7,153 nucleotides of DNA from an uncultured Armatimonadota bacterium (GCA_903915615.1 CAIWTR010000354.1:1-7153); one strand, 5' to 3'. Counted from the first letter of the stretch, positions 1-6,087 are shown. Program-made: numbers and translations. The notes: generated by a model from the sequence alone, not told the origin.

Positions 1-593
1 CGGCCATTGTCTTCTTCCTTGGGGAGGAGTCGGAAGCCAGCCATGTTCTGACCTGCTGGGATACGCGCCGGGTTGCTGCCGAAGAACTGCGGGGTGCTTC
101 CGACGACCTTGTCACCTTCCATCGTCCAGTTCAGCGTTACGTGGTGCCCTTCGAAGCGCCAAGCCCAGCGTTTGTCCTTTGAAGGCGTCCCAAAGATGGT
201 CACAAAGTATTTATCTGGGTTTCGGTAATCAGGTGCGGCATTTTCCATGGCGCGAAGAACGAGTTCGGTGTCACGAATGGACCTTACACGGTCCATTCCG
301 AGCTGTGAAAGACAGCTGGACATCAGCTCCAGGGCGGCCGCTTGCTGCGCAGGATTCATTGCGCGGAATGCAAGGCCATTTCGTTCCTTGGGGATGAAAT
401 GGAAGTTAAAGCGCTCATCTGAATCAAAGTCGTACTGCGCAACTTTTACCTGTGCCTGGTCAAGGGTTGACAAAAACGATGTTGCAGCCTTGACGGGAGT
501 TGCTGCCTTGAAGGCATTGGTATTCGTGATCATGATGGCGGATGCAGCCATGGCTGTAGGAATGCTTAGGACAAGAGCAGTTCTTCGGGTCAT
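1..593 (-). CDS. DUF3500 family protein, N-terminal part, cut by window edge
   Basis: The reading frame is open from an ATG at 593 to base 1, so only about 197 N-terminal residues are visible. It starts MTRRTALVLSIPTAMAAS, a basic twin-arginine stretch followed by a hydrophobic segment; this suggests a Tat or Sec signal peptide and export. The mature part carries DUF3500 hallmarks in order: ERNGLAFRAMNPAQQAAALELM, a Leu/Ser-rich 'SSCLSQLGMDRV' helix, NPDKYFVTIFGTP, the signature WAWRFEGHHVTLNWT, and STPQFFGSNPARIPAGQ. The family has no well-established biochemical role that I can name, so none is assigned. An in-frame ATG at 602 would add MLN, but that codon overlaps a -10-like hexamer placed 7 bases before 593, so I prefer 593. 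It lies 90 bases downstream of purK on the same strand and seems to have its own promoter. The family call is firm; the exact start is not. Confidence 0.85.
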   Translation of the reverse strand, partial: MTRRTALVLSIPTAMAASAIMITNTNAFKAATPVKAATSFLSTLDQAQVKVAQYDFDSDERFNFHFIPKERNGLAFRAMNPAQQAAALELMSSCLSQLGMDRVRSIRDTELVLRAMENAAPDYRNPDKYFVTIFGTPSKDKRWAWRFEGHHVTLNWTMEGDKVVGSTPQFFGSNPARIPAGQNMAGFRLLPKEEDNG

Positions 594-600
594 GTTCAGC

Positions 601-629
601 ATAATTCCACGATGTGGGCAAAATGCCAA
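601..629 (-). promoter_or_regulatory. Promoter-like -35/-10 pair before the DUF3500 gene
   Basis: On the minus strand TTGGCA (629-624) is followed after exactly 17 bases by AATTAT (606-601), a 5/6 and 4/6 match to the sigma-70 hexamers. The -10 ends 7 bases before the ATG at 593, so transcription would begin at or next to the start codon and the mRNA would be leaderless. No good Shine-Dalgarno is seen. Inference from sequence alone. Confidence 0.4.
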
Positions 630-683
630 CCCCCGGTCAGCAGATAGCGTGAGAGATTCACTCTCCAGCACGGAGTCAGGGGG
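630..683 (-). other. Nested inverted repeats between purK and the DUF3500 gene
   Basis: On the minus strand, starting directly after the purK stop, CCCCC (683-679) can pair with GGGGG (634-630). Inside it GAGAG (665-661) pairs with CTCTC (655-651) over a 5-base loop. It could mark the 3' end of the purEK transcript. There is no T-run after it, so it is not a typical intrinsic terminator. The outer pairing is short and could be chance. Confidence 0.3.
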
Positions 684-1811
684 CTAATGCGTGGATTTTA
701 GGCGAGATCGTGCCGCGGTCACTGCATCGGATGCATCACGTACCGTAGCGCCGACAGCCGTCAGGTGACCCATTTTGCGTCCGATACGGGCCGTTTGCTT
801 ACCGTAAAGGTGGAGGTTGACCCGTGGATCCGCGAGGGCTCCGACAAAGTCAGGGTCTGGCCAGCAATCGCCAAGGAGGTTGGCCATCGCCGCCGCTGGC
901 GCGCGGAGCTCCGTGCTACCAAGCGGCAAGCCACACACCGCGCGAACATGTTGCTCGAACTGACTCGTGACAGCACCTTCAATCGTCCAGTGACCTGAGT
1001 TATGCGGGCGCGGCGCAAGCTCATTGACAATAATGCCATCAGTGGTGATGAACATTTCGATGCACATCACACCGATGACATCCAGGCTGTCCAAGATACG
1101 CTCAGCGAGTGCCGCCGCGCTTGCCTGTAGCTCCGTAGCTGCGAGTGGAGCCGGGACCAGTGTTGTGTCCAGAATATGATTTGTGTGAATGTTTTGAACG
1201 AGGGGATAGAGGGCGACATCGCCTGCGGCATTACGCGCACCGACGACGGACCCCTCCCACAAAAACGGGACAAGTGCCTCAAGAACGCATGGGACACCGC
1301 CAAACGCTGTAAACGCATCGGTTGCTTCGGCGGCGTTGTGCACTAGCTTCTGGCCTTTGCCATCGTAGCCGCTTTGCGCGGTTTTCAGGATGCCTGGATA
1401 CGCAGCGCCGGCAAGGTCACTTGCCTGATGGACAACGGTGTAGCCCGCAACAGGGATTCCCGCATCAACCAGTGCGGCCTTCTCACGAATACGGTCCTGT
1501 GTTGTGTGAAGCACGGCCCCAGCTGGATGAACGGGGACATGCTCCGATGCGACATCGGTCGCTGCCGTCGAGACATTCTCAAATTCAAACGTCATGACAT
1601 CGACAGACTGAGCAAAAGCCGCGAGGGCTTCAAGGTCATCGTAGGCACCCTGCACTTCGCGTGCACCGGCCTGGCCGCAAGGCGTCGGAGCGACATCCGG
1701 GCCATAGCAAGCCACGTTGTAACCCATACGAATCGCTGCCTGTGTGGTCATCCGGCCGAGCTGACCATTCCCTAAAATACCGATTGTAGATCCTGGGAGA
1801 ATTGGTGTCAT
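684..1811 (-). CDS. purK: N5-carboxyaminoimidazole ribonucleotide synthase PurK
   Basis: PurK is an ATP-grasp enzyme of cytosolic de novo purine synthesis. It joins AIR and bicarbonate using ATP to make N5-CAIR, the substrate of PurE. The 375-residue product is close to the usual family length (about 355-390). Visible in order: the N-terminal dinucleotide-like loop GILGNGQLG (11-19), MTFEFENV (73-80), the DRIREK segment (106-111) that opens the ATP-grasp part, the glycine-rich loop SGYDGKGQ (147-154), the metal-ligand region CIEMF (250-254), the PurK signature NELAPRPHNSGHWT (263-276), and the C-terminal HLYGK...RKMGHLT (334-351). The ATG at 1811 overlaps the purE stop as ATGA, indicating translational coupling. 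All key motifs are present and nothing is missing. Confidence 0.97.
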   Translation of the reverse strand: MTPILPGSTIGILGNGQLGRMTTQAAIRMGYNVACYGPDVAPTPCGQAGAREVQGAYDDLEALAAFAQSVDVMTFEFENVSTAATDVASEHVPVHPAGAVLHTTQDRIREKAALVDAGIPVAGYTVVHQASDLAGAAYPGILKTAQSGYDGKGQKLVHNAAEATDAFTAFGGVPCVLEALVPFLWEGSVVGARNAAGDVALYPLVQNIHTNHILDTTLVPAPLAATELQASAAALAERILDSLDVIGVMCIEMFITTDGIIVNELAPRPHNSGHWTIEGAVTSQFEQHVRAVCGLPLGSTELRAPAAAMANLLGDCWPDPDFVGALADPRVNLHLYGKQTARIGRKMGHLTAVGATVRDASDAVTAARSRLKSTH

Positions 1812-2305
1812 ACGTTCACCGGGAGCTCTGCTGCGAGAACGGTGGATGTCTGATTGGCGCGGAAGGCATCCAGTTTTTCGAGAAGCTGCGTGTCGGTGTT
1901 AGCAAGAATGGCCACTGCGAGGAGGGCGGCATTGGTTGCGCCAGCCTTACCGATGGCCAGGGTTCCAACGGGGATTCCGGCGGGCATTTGGACGATGGAG
2001 AGAAGTGAGTCCTGACCACGGAGAGCATGGCTTTCGACGGGGACGCCGAGGACTGGAACGGATGTCTGTGCGGCGATCATTCCTGGGAGGTGGGCGGCTC
2101 CGCCGGCACCGGCGATGATGACTTGGATGCCACGCTCCCGGGCCGTCGCTGCATATTCCGCCATCAGGGCCGGTGTTCTATGCGCACTAACCACTTTACA
2201 TTCGTGTGGAACATCGAATCTGTCCAATGTCTCATGCGCATGACGCATCGTTTCCCAATCCGATGTACTACCCATGACGATGCCAATTCGAGGTGCCGTT
2301 TCCAT
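1808..2305 (-). CDS. purE: N5-CAIR mutase PurE (class I)
   Basis: PurE moves the carboxylate of N5-CAIR to carbon 4, giving CAIR in the step after PurK. It is a small enzyme that acts as a homo-octamer in known class I members. The 165-residue length fits. Motifs: IVMGSTSDWETM (9-20), the phosphate and substrate loop VVSAHRTP (38-45) with the catalytic-type His42, IIAGAGGAAHLPGM (63-76), GVPVESHALRGQDSLLSIVQMPAG (87-110), and IPVGTLAIGKAGATNAALLA (111-130). The SAHRTP and QMPAGIPV pattern, and the presence of purK beside it, place it in class I (N5-CAIR dependent) and not the AIR-carboxylase class II. The start is the ATG at 2305, which leaves only a short N-terminus (METAPR) before the first strand, as usual. 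There is no Shine-Dalgarno; a -10-like box sits 6 bases upstream. Confidence 0.97.
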   Translation of the reverse strand: METAPRIGIVMGSTSDWETMRHAHETLDRFDVPHECKVVSAHRTPALMAEYAATARERGIQVIIAGAGGAAHLPGMIAAQTSVPVLGVPVESHALRGQDSLLSIVQMPAGIPVGTLAIGKAGATNAALLAVAILANTDTQLLEKLDAFRANQTSTVLAAELPVNV

Positions 2306-2308
2306 GAA

Positions 2309-2320
2309 ATTATTCTACCG
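2309..2320 (-). promoter_or_regulatory. Putative -10 box of purEK, leaderless arrangement
   Basis: The minus-strand 12-mer CGGTAGAATAAT contains TAGAAT (2317-2312), a 5/6 match to TATAAT, ending 6 bases before the purE ATG. The same 12-mer precedes the methyltransferase gene (6047-6036). No convincing -35 hexamer is found at 16-18 bases, so the promoter call rests on the shared element and its distance from the start codon. Confidence 0.45.
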
Positions 2321-2355
2321 TTGCAAGAGGTTGCCATTTATGGCTGAGAGGGCTT

Positions 2356-2386
2356 CACAAGAGTGTGCAAAATAGGTACACTCGTG
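2356..2386. promoter_or_regulatory. Imperfect palindrome upstream of purE
   Basis: GAGTGT (2361-2366) and ACACTC (2378-2383) form a 6-bp inverted repeat around an 11-base AT-rich centre. It is extended by CAC (2356-2358) and GTG (2384-2386) with a 2-base bulge. It lies about 40 bases upstream of the putative purE -10 and could be an operator for a dimeric regulator or a hairpin in a plus-strand RNA. It does not resemble a PurR operator or a purine riboswitch that I know. Confidence 0.3.
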
Positions 2387-2437
2387 ACACCACACTGAAA
2401 GGAGGGTCATTGAAAATTGAATAGTGATAATCTCCGG

Positions 2438-2565
2438 GAAGGGCTCGCGGGCTAATTTAGCCCCAGGGCTTGCTCCTGGTGTCATGATGACGCCCAGAGG
2501 CGGGTCCATCCCACCCTTAGAACGCACCAGCCGGACTGCTTCGCAGTCCGGCTGGTGTTATTTTT
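2438..2565 (+). ncRNA. Candidate structured small RNA on the plus strand
   Basis: The only plus-strand transcription signal in the window is the strong terminator ending at 2565, so some RNA should run into it. Upstream lie three consecutive hairpins: GGGCTAA/TTAGCCC (2449-2463), CCAGG/CCTGG (2463-2479) and GACGCC/GGCG..TC (2489-2506). A GATAAT box at 2426-2431 could be a -10 and would give a start near 2438; its -35 is poor. The RNA would be about 128 nt, divergent from purE, and would stop before the 3' end of the GH95 gene. No frame in it looks like a protein. It lacks the SRP-RNA core GGAAGGAAGCA and tRNA arms, and I could not fold it convincingly as 6S RNA. Family unknown; the start is a guess. 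Confidence 0.35.
2525..2565 (+). terminator. Strong rho-independent terminator, plus-strand orientation
   Basis: A perfect 15-bp GC-rich stem (2525-2539 with 2543-2557) closes on a TTC loop and is followed at once by TTATTTTT (2558-2565). Read on the minus strand, the stem is followed by CGTTCTAAGG, a poor U-tract. The element therefore works mainly for plus-strand transcripts, though it might also slow polymerase leaving the GH95 gene, which ends 50 bases away at 2615. No plus-strand protein gene lies upstream to explain it. Confidence 0.8.
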
Positions 2566-2571
2566 GCCACC

Positions 2572-2604
2572 GTAATGTAGCTCGAACAACTGAGCTACGA
2601 TTAC
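2572..2604 (-). repeat. Hairpin just after the GH95 gene, tRNA-like sequence
   Basis: On the minus strand GTAAT and GTAGCTC pair with GAGCTAC and ATTAC: 12 base pairs with one bulged C and an 8-base loop. No T-run follows on either strand, so it is not a classical terminator; it may protect the 3' end of the GH95 mRNA. The sequence TAGCTCAGTTG matches the conserved tRNA D-arm (box A) and is followed at once by GTTCGA, as in a T-arm. The anticodon and acceptor arms are absent, so this is not a tRNA gene. Confidence 0.4.
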
Positions 2605-2614
2605 GAGCCGAAGA

Positions 2615-5008
2615 TTACCCTTCGATCATTACCAAATCTGAACCAAGCACAACGGATTGCCCACGTTCCAACGTGAGCTGCACCTCACGGTTGCCATACC
2701 GGACAATGTGCTCCCCAGCGCGCTTGGCGTTGATGACAGCGGTTACCAACTGACCCGCTCTCCACGTAACGGTTACATCCCAGCCAAAGCGTGTACAAAC
2801 ACCCGCAAGCTTCCCGCTAGCCCACGCACCCGGAAGCGCTGGAAGCAGCTCAAGCGCATCTAAATGACTCTGTACCAGCAGCTCCGTGATGGCTCCCGGG
2901 GTTGTGATCGCGCCATCCAGCTGCATCGGCGTACGGTTTGGTGGAACCTGCTGATACTGGCACATATTCTCCATCCCCGCCTCGCCAATCAACTCACCCA
3001 AAATCTTGTCCGCACGGTCGCCATCGAACAACCGGGCCCAAAGCCAGACCTTCCAGGAACGGGACCAGTTCCCGCCAATGTGTTCATCGCGTGGGCTGCC
3101 AACGTGCCTGCACTTACACGGCCACTTATCCGTGTACTTTGGATCGAGACGCTCTTTATTGCTGCCATCCCCGCGCATATTCATCGACACCCGGATGGCA
3201 TCCGCCAACGCAGTGTCTCGGCGGACATCGATTTCATCACATGGATGCAATGCCGAAAGGTGCATAAAGTGCCTGTGGCGACACATCGGGTCGTCGATAT
3301 CCGGAAGCCACTCCTGCAGCTGGCCATGCTTTCCGATACGAAGAGGCGCGAGACGCGCGAGGGCGGCTGCAACGCGCTTGGTGAAACTATCCTGCTTTCC
3401 AAGCACCGCCGCTGCCTTGAGCGTATTGCGGAAGAGATCCCGGATGAAGACAACATCCTGATAGGGGATTTCAAGAAAGCCATTGACGGAGCGCTGTTCA
3501 GCGCTCACGGATGGAATCGCTACGAGCTCACCTTTGTGCTCCTGCAGGTTTTCCAGCCAGAACAAAGCCGCATCGCAGATGACTGGATACGCTTGCTTTT
3601 TCAGGAAGGTCTTGTCAGCGGTGAACTGATACTGCTCCCAAAGATGCCGGCAAAGCCAGGCTGCGCCACTCGGGAAGAGGCCCCATTCAAGGTCAAGGCC
3701 ATTTGCGGCATAGCCCCAAATGTTTCCCGTTGCGTTGGTCACCCAGCCCTTGGTGCCGTAGTAGGCTTTCGCAACATCGCGGCCCGGAATCGCCTGCGCG
3801 CTGATCCAATCCATGAATGGTTCATTGCAGGCTGCAAGCCCCAGCGATGCGCCTCCCATGTAGATGAGTGGAACATTGATGTTAACTTGGTAGTTGCCGC
3901 TCCATTGCGCCGAATAATTGGCGTTCCATGCGCCTTGGAGACCACTTGGCAGCGCGCCTGGCCGGCTCGCCGCGATCAAGAGATAGCGCCCAACATTGAA
4001 GGCCAGGACTTTCAAACCAATATCGCGCGTGTCGCCAGCCGCGTAGCGCTTCCAGCGTTCATCGGTCGGAATGGCATCCAGTCCGCGAACGGGTGGCTCA
4101 AGCGTAAGTTTGGCAGCGTTGTAGAGAGAACCGACATCTTTGCAATGGCGTCGATGTAAGCTTGCGAACCCACGTTTCGCAGCTGATTCGACCCACTTAT
4201 CGACATCCGGGCGCGGTGGGGTTCCTTTGTACAACGGGGGCTCGAGCTTATAGTTGGTCGCCAGGGCATGAATGATCGTGACCTCGGTGGCCCCGGAAAC
4301 AGCCAGTGCATCCGTACCAACCGTCGACAGGGTTCCGCCCTTGCGGAGGACCCGAATACCAACCGCGTATGGGCGGTTGTTGTCATCGATATTGCCATCG
4401 ATATTGATCGAACCACGGTCAGCATCCACGGTAACTTTCGGATCCCGTTTCGTATGCGCAAGCTCCTGCCTGACAATGAGGGACAGCGCTCCCGGGCGGC
4501 TTGCCTTGATGTTAATGACCAGCACACGGTCCGGATAGGAGCAGAACATCGTGCGGGTGTACGTTGTGCCCGCGTTTGTAGACGTGACATTTCCTGTTGC
4601 GGTTGGAAGGTGCAGGCTCCGGATGTAGTCCTTGGATGATTCGGCATCGTGGCCGGTCTTGATGGACAGATGCCCAAGCGTGGAGAGACCGCCAAAGTGC
4701 GTATAGTCGCCCATAAAGCGCTGGCTGGCGAGCGCATCCGCCTCTTCGACCCGCCCGGCAAGAATCAGTTTTCTTAGCTCACCGACAACATCACGGCCGC
4801 CCTCGCGGATACCGTAACGCGGAACGTTTCCATCGCCAGGCCCACCCGTCCAGAAAGACTTTTCGCTGATGGAGATGCGTTCTTCCGGGATGCTTCCGTA
4901 GAAAGATGCTCCGATGTAGCCATTTCCAAGATGAAGCGCCTGTTTGTTCCAGTCTGACGCGGCGTGGCGGTACCAGAGGGTTTCGTTGGGAGCGGTAGAG
5001 ATTTGCAT
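2615..5008 (-). CDS. GH95 family alpha-L-fucosidase-type glycoside hydrolase
   Basis: Family GH95 enzymes are inverting hydrolases that remove alpha-1,2-linked L-fucose (some L-galactose) from glycans such as xyloglucan. From the ATG at 5008 the protein has 797 residues, a usual length. Visible: the N-terminal beta-domain start LWYRHAASDWNKQALHLGNGYIGASFYG (11-38), ERISISEKSFWTGGP (43-57), the catalytic (alpha/alpha)6 region with LPSGLQGAWN (353-362), NIN (Asn376, Asn378), QEWLPDIDDP (565-574, Glu566 as presumed general acid) and HRHFMHLSALHP (578-589), then WSRSWKVWLWARLFDGDRA (648-666), MQLDGA (695-700, Asp698) and LLQSH-like LLVQSHLDALELLPALPGAW. The usual MNYWPAE, TGWSLAWK and FQIDGNFG motifs are changed to PLIYMGG, GNWSRSWK and MQLDGAIT, so the substrate may differ. 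No signal peptide is seen, implying a cytosolic enzyme or a lost N-terminus. A TTG at 5152 would extend it by 48 residues, but they run through the methyltransferase relic and look non-coding. No clear Shine-Dalgarno precedes 5008. Confidence 0.9.
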   Translation of the reverse strand: MQISTAPNETLWYRHAASDWNKQALHLGNGYIGASFYGSIPEERISISEKSFWTGGPGDGNVPRYGIREGGRDVVGELRKLILAGRVEEADALASQRFMGDYTHFGGLSTLGHLSIKTGHDAESSKDYIRSLHLPTATGNVTSTNAGTTYTRTMFCSYPDRVLVINIKASRPGALSLIVRQELAHTKRDPKVTVDADRGSINIDGNIDDNNRPYAVGIRVLRKGGTLSTVGTDALAVSGATEVTIIHALATNYKLEPPLYKGTPPRPDVDKWVESAAKRGFASLHRRHCKDVGSLYNAAKLTLEPPVRGLDAIPTDERWKRYAAGDTRDIGLKVLAFNVGRYLLIAASRPGALPSGLQGAWNANYSAQWSGNYQVNINVPLIYMGGASLGLAACNEPFMDWISAQAIPGRDVAKAYYGTKGWVTNATGNIWGYAANGLDLEWGLFPSGAAWLCRHLWEQYQFTADKTFLKKQAYPVICDAALFWLENLQEHKGELVAIPSVSAEQRSVNGFLEIPYQDVVFIRDLFRNTLKAAAVLGKQDSFTKRVAAALARLAPLRIGKHGQLQEWLPDIDDPMCRHRHFMHLSALHPCDEIDVRRDTALADAIRVSMNMRGDGSNKERLDPKYTDKWPCKCRHVGSPRDEHIGGNWSRSWKVWLWARLFDGDRADKILGELIGEAGMENMCQYQQVPPNRTPMQLDGAITTPGAITELLVQSHLDALELLPALPGAWASGKLAGVCTRFGWDVTVTWRAGQLVTAVINAKRAGEHIVRYGNREVQLTLERGQSVVLGSDLVMIEG

Positions 5009-5129
5009 GCTGTGCGATACGCGAAGCGCGACAGAATTACCTGCTAGTTTTAGGGACGAAGCGCATCGAAATACGAGCTGTCGGTGCGAGAACGCTTGGC
5101 GTAACGCCGTTGGCGCAGCTGTGTAACTG

Positions 5130-5209
5130 CTACGGTTGCGTGTTAATCCCAACCTTGCGGGAGAGGAACATCACTTCCGATCTTTGTGCTCAGTCCCGTC
5201 AGCCTGAAT
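5130..5209 (-). pseudogene. Relic of a second methyltransferase gene 3' end
   Basis: Bases 5130-5178 match 5293-5341 (last 15 codons plus stop of the methyltransferase) at 46 of 49 positions. Bases 5182-5209 match 5463-5490 (codons 181-189) at 26 of 28. The 121 bases between these blocks in the intact gene are reduced to 3 here, a net loss of 118 bases that breaks the frame. The three differences in the final block are all silent (Ser, Gly and Ile third positions), so both copies encode EVMFLSRKVGINTQP-stop. The nine codons of the other block carry two amino-acid changes (Asp to Ala, Leu to His), and a TAG lies two codons upstream of them. It is a decayed duplicate or a displaced 3' end. The homology stops exactly at the stop codon. 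Confidence 0.85.
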
Positions 5210-5292
5210 TCTCTACTTGAGGAGGGTACGCATCAACACCTAAAAAATTGACATTCCGGTATGGAGAAGCAAGTCATCGGCGTTGCACTAGC
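5210..5292. other. Spacer between methyltransferase and its relic, no gene seen
   Basis: This stretch holds no supported gene. It contains an AT-rich patch (5241-5253) reading TTTTTTAGG on the minus strand, but only a 4-bp stem precedes it, so it is at best a weak terminator for the methyltransferase. TTGACA on the plus strand (5248-5253) has no matching -10. I could not align this stretch confidently with the intact methyltransferase gene. Confidence 0.4.
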
Positions 5293-6030
5293 CTACGGTT
5301 GCGTGTTTATTCCAACCTTGCGCGAGAGGAACATCACTTCCATCTCATCCCATTCAAGGGGACGACGACCCCAGCCGCCTGCCGTGCCGCCCCAGACCGC
5401 TTCGACGGTGAGGCTGGCCTGACGATGCATCCGCTCAAGCTCCGGAACAATAAAATGCCGCCCTTTGAGCTCAGTCCCGTCATCCTGAATCCAGGATTCA
5501 ACCATCGTCGTGGAGTCCAGAACAGTATCGGTTGCGGTACCCGCCAAGCGAATCGTGCGGTAGCCATTCATCGTTGTCAGGAGGAATGGTGCGCCGGGCT
5601 TGAGGCTGGCGGCGATGTGGCGAAGGACTCTCACATTGTCTTCATCGGTTTGCAAGAGAGCAAAGCCACCCTCGCAAAGGCAAACGGCTGCATCGAATGT
5701 ACGTGCGCGGACAAAGTCTCGTGCATCGGCGACGACGAATTCCGTCAGGTCGGAGACACCGCAGTCGGCGGCGGCAGAGCGTGCGAAGTCGATGAATTTA
5801 TCGGAAAAATCCACGCCAACCACATTGAGTCCGCGTTTTGCGAGCCCTAGAGCGTGGCGACCTGGTCCACATCCCATGTCCAGAATTTTCATCCCTGGCG
5901 TCAGCCCGCAGACATCCATCACAAAATCCACTTCGGCATCTGTGTTCTTTGTGAATGTCTCTGAGAGATAGCCCTCAGGGCCCAGCGCTTCGAAAAAACG
6001 CTTCCAGCTGGTGTCAGGGGTTGTGTCCAT
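5293..6030 (-). CDS. Class I SAM-dependent methyltransferase
   Basis: A 245-residue Rossmann-fold methyltransferase, probably cytosolic: no signal peptide or membrane segment. Motif I, the SAM glycine loop, is ILDMGCGPGRHALGLAKRG (49-67). The acidic end of strand 2 is VVGVDFS (70-76), the adenine-side motif is VVADARDF (99-106), motif IV is FDAAVCLCEGGF (112-123), and LKPGAPFLLTTMNG (143-156) is the post-III strand. The opening residues (WKRFFEALGPEGYLSETFTKNTDAEVDFV) are typical of small-molecule or uncharacterised 'methyltransferase domain' proteins, so the substrate cannot be given. The ATG at 6030 is preceded by a -10-like box and no Shine-Dalgarno. It lies 57 bases after rsgA. Its last codons and an internal block recur as a relic at 5130-5209. 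Confidence 0.9.
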   Translation of the reverse strand: MDTTPDTSWKRFFEALGPEGYLSETFTKNTDAEVDFVMDVCGLTPGMKILDMGCGPGRHALGLAKRGLNVVGVDFSDKFIDFARSAAADCGVSDLTEFVVADARDFVRARTFDAAVCLCEGGFALLQTDEDNVRVLRHIAASLKPGAPFLLTTMNGYRTIRLAGTATDTVLDSTTMVESWIQDDGTELKGRHFIVPELERMHRQASLTVEAVWGGTAGGWGRRPLEWDEMEVMFLSRKVGINTQP

Positions 6031-6035
6031 TACTG

Positions 6036-6047
6036 ATTATTCTACCG
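6036..6047 (-). promoter_or_regulatory. Putative -10 box of the methyltransferase gene
   Basis: The minus-strand 12-mer CGGTAGAATAAT, identical to that before purE, places TAGAAT (6044-6039) 8 bases before the ATG at 6030. This would give a leaderless or nearly leaderless mRNA despite the close rsgA gene upstream. No good -35 is visible. Confidence 0.45.
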
Positions 6048-6087
6048 GAAGCACACTCCAGCCCCATAAGGCTGTGAAATGAGGTTT

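Noticed and set aside
247..687. Plus-strand frame of 146 codons near the left edge
   Set aside because: Antisense to the DUF3500 gene, whose minus-strand translation shows the family signature WAWRFEGHHVTLNWT.
2401..2431. GGAGG-like ribosome site followed by TTG AAA ATT GAA TAG on the plus strand, a possible 4-residue leader peptide
   Set aside because: The spacing is too short, the start is TTG, and no downstream gene or attenuator pairing explains it. The same bases pair in a GGAG/CTCC hairpin.
2438..2524. tRNA or SRP RNA in the purE-GH95 gap
   Set aside because: There is no cloverleaf with a proper T-loop and anticodon arm, and the conserved GGAAGGAAGCA core of bacterial SRP RNA is absent.
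2864..4159. Long open frame (431 codons) on the plus strand, antisense to the GH95 gene
   Set aside because: Its codons lie exactly opposite the GH95 codons, so stops appear only where GH95 uses TTA, CTA or TCA, which are rare here. The product has no recognisable domain, while the minus strand has a full GH95 domain.
4012..4761. 249-codon minus-strand frame inside the GH95 gene
   Set aside because: A shifted frame of the GH95 gene, low-complexity and without conserved motifs.
5241..5256. T-run on the minus strand as terminator of the methyltransferase gene
   Set aside because: Only a 4-bp stem precedes it, which is too weak to call.
5248..5850. Plus-strand open frame of 200 codons opposite the methyltransferase gene
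   Set aside because: It overlaps a gene with clear SAM-binding motifs, starts in the non-coding spacer and has no recognisable domain.
6059..6074. Hairpin CAGCC/GGCTG after rsgA as a terminator
   Set aside because: The stem is only 5 bp and no T-run follows it on the minus strand.
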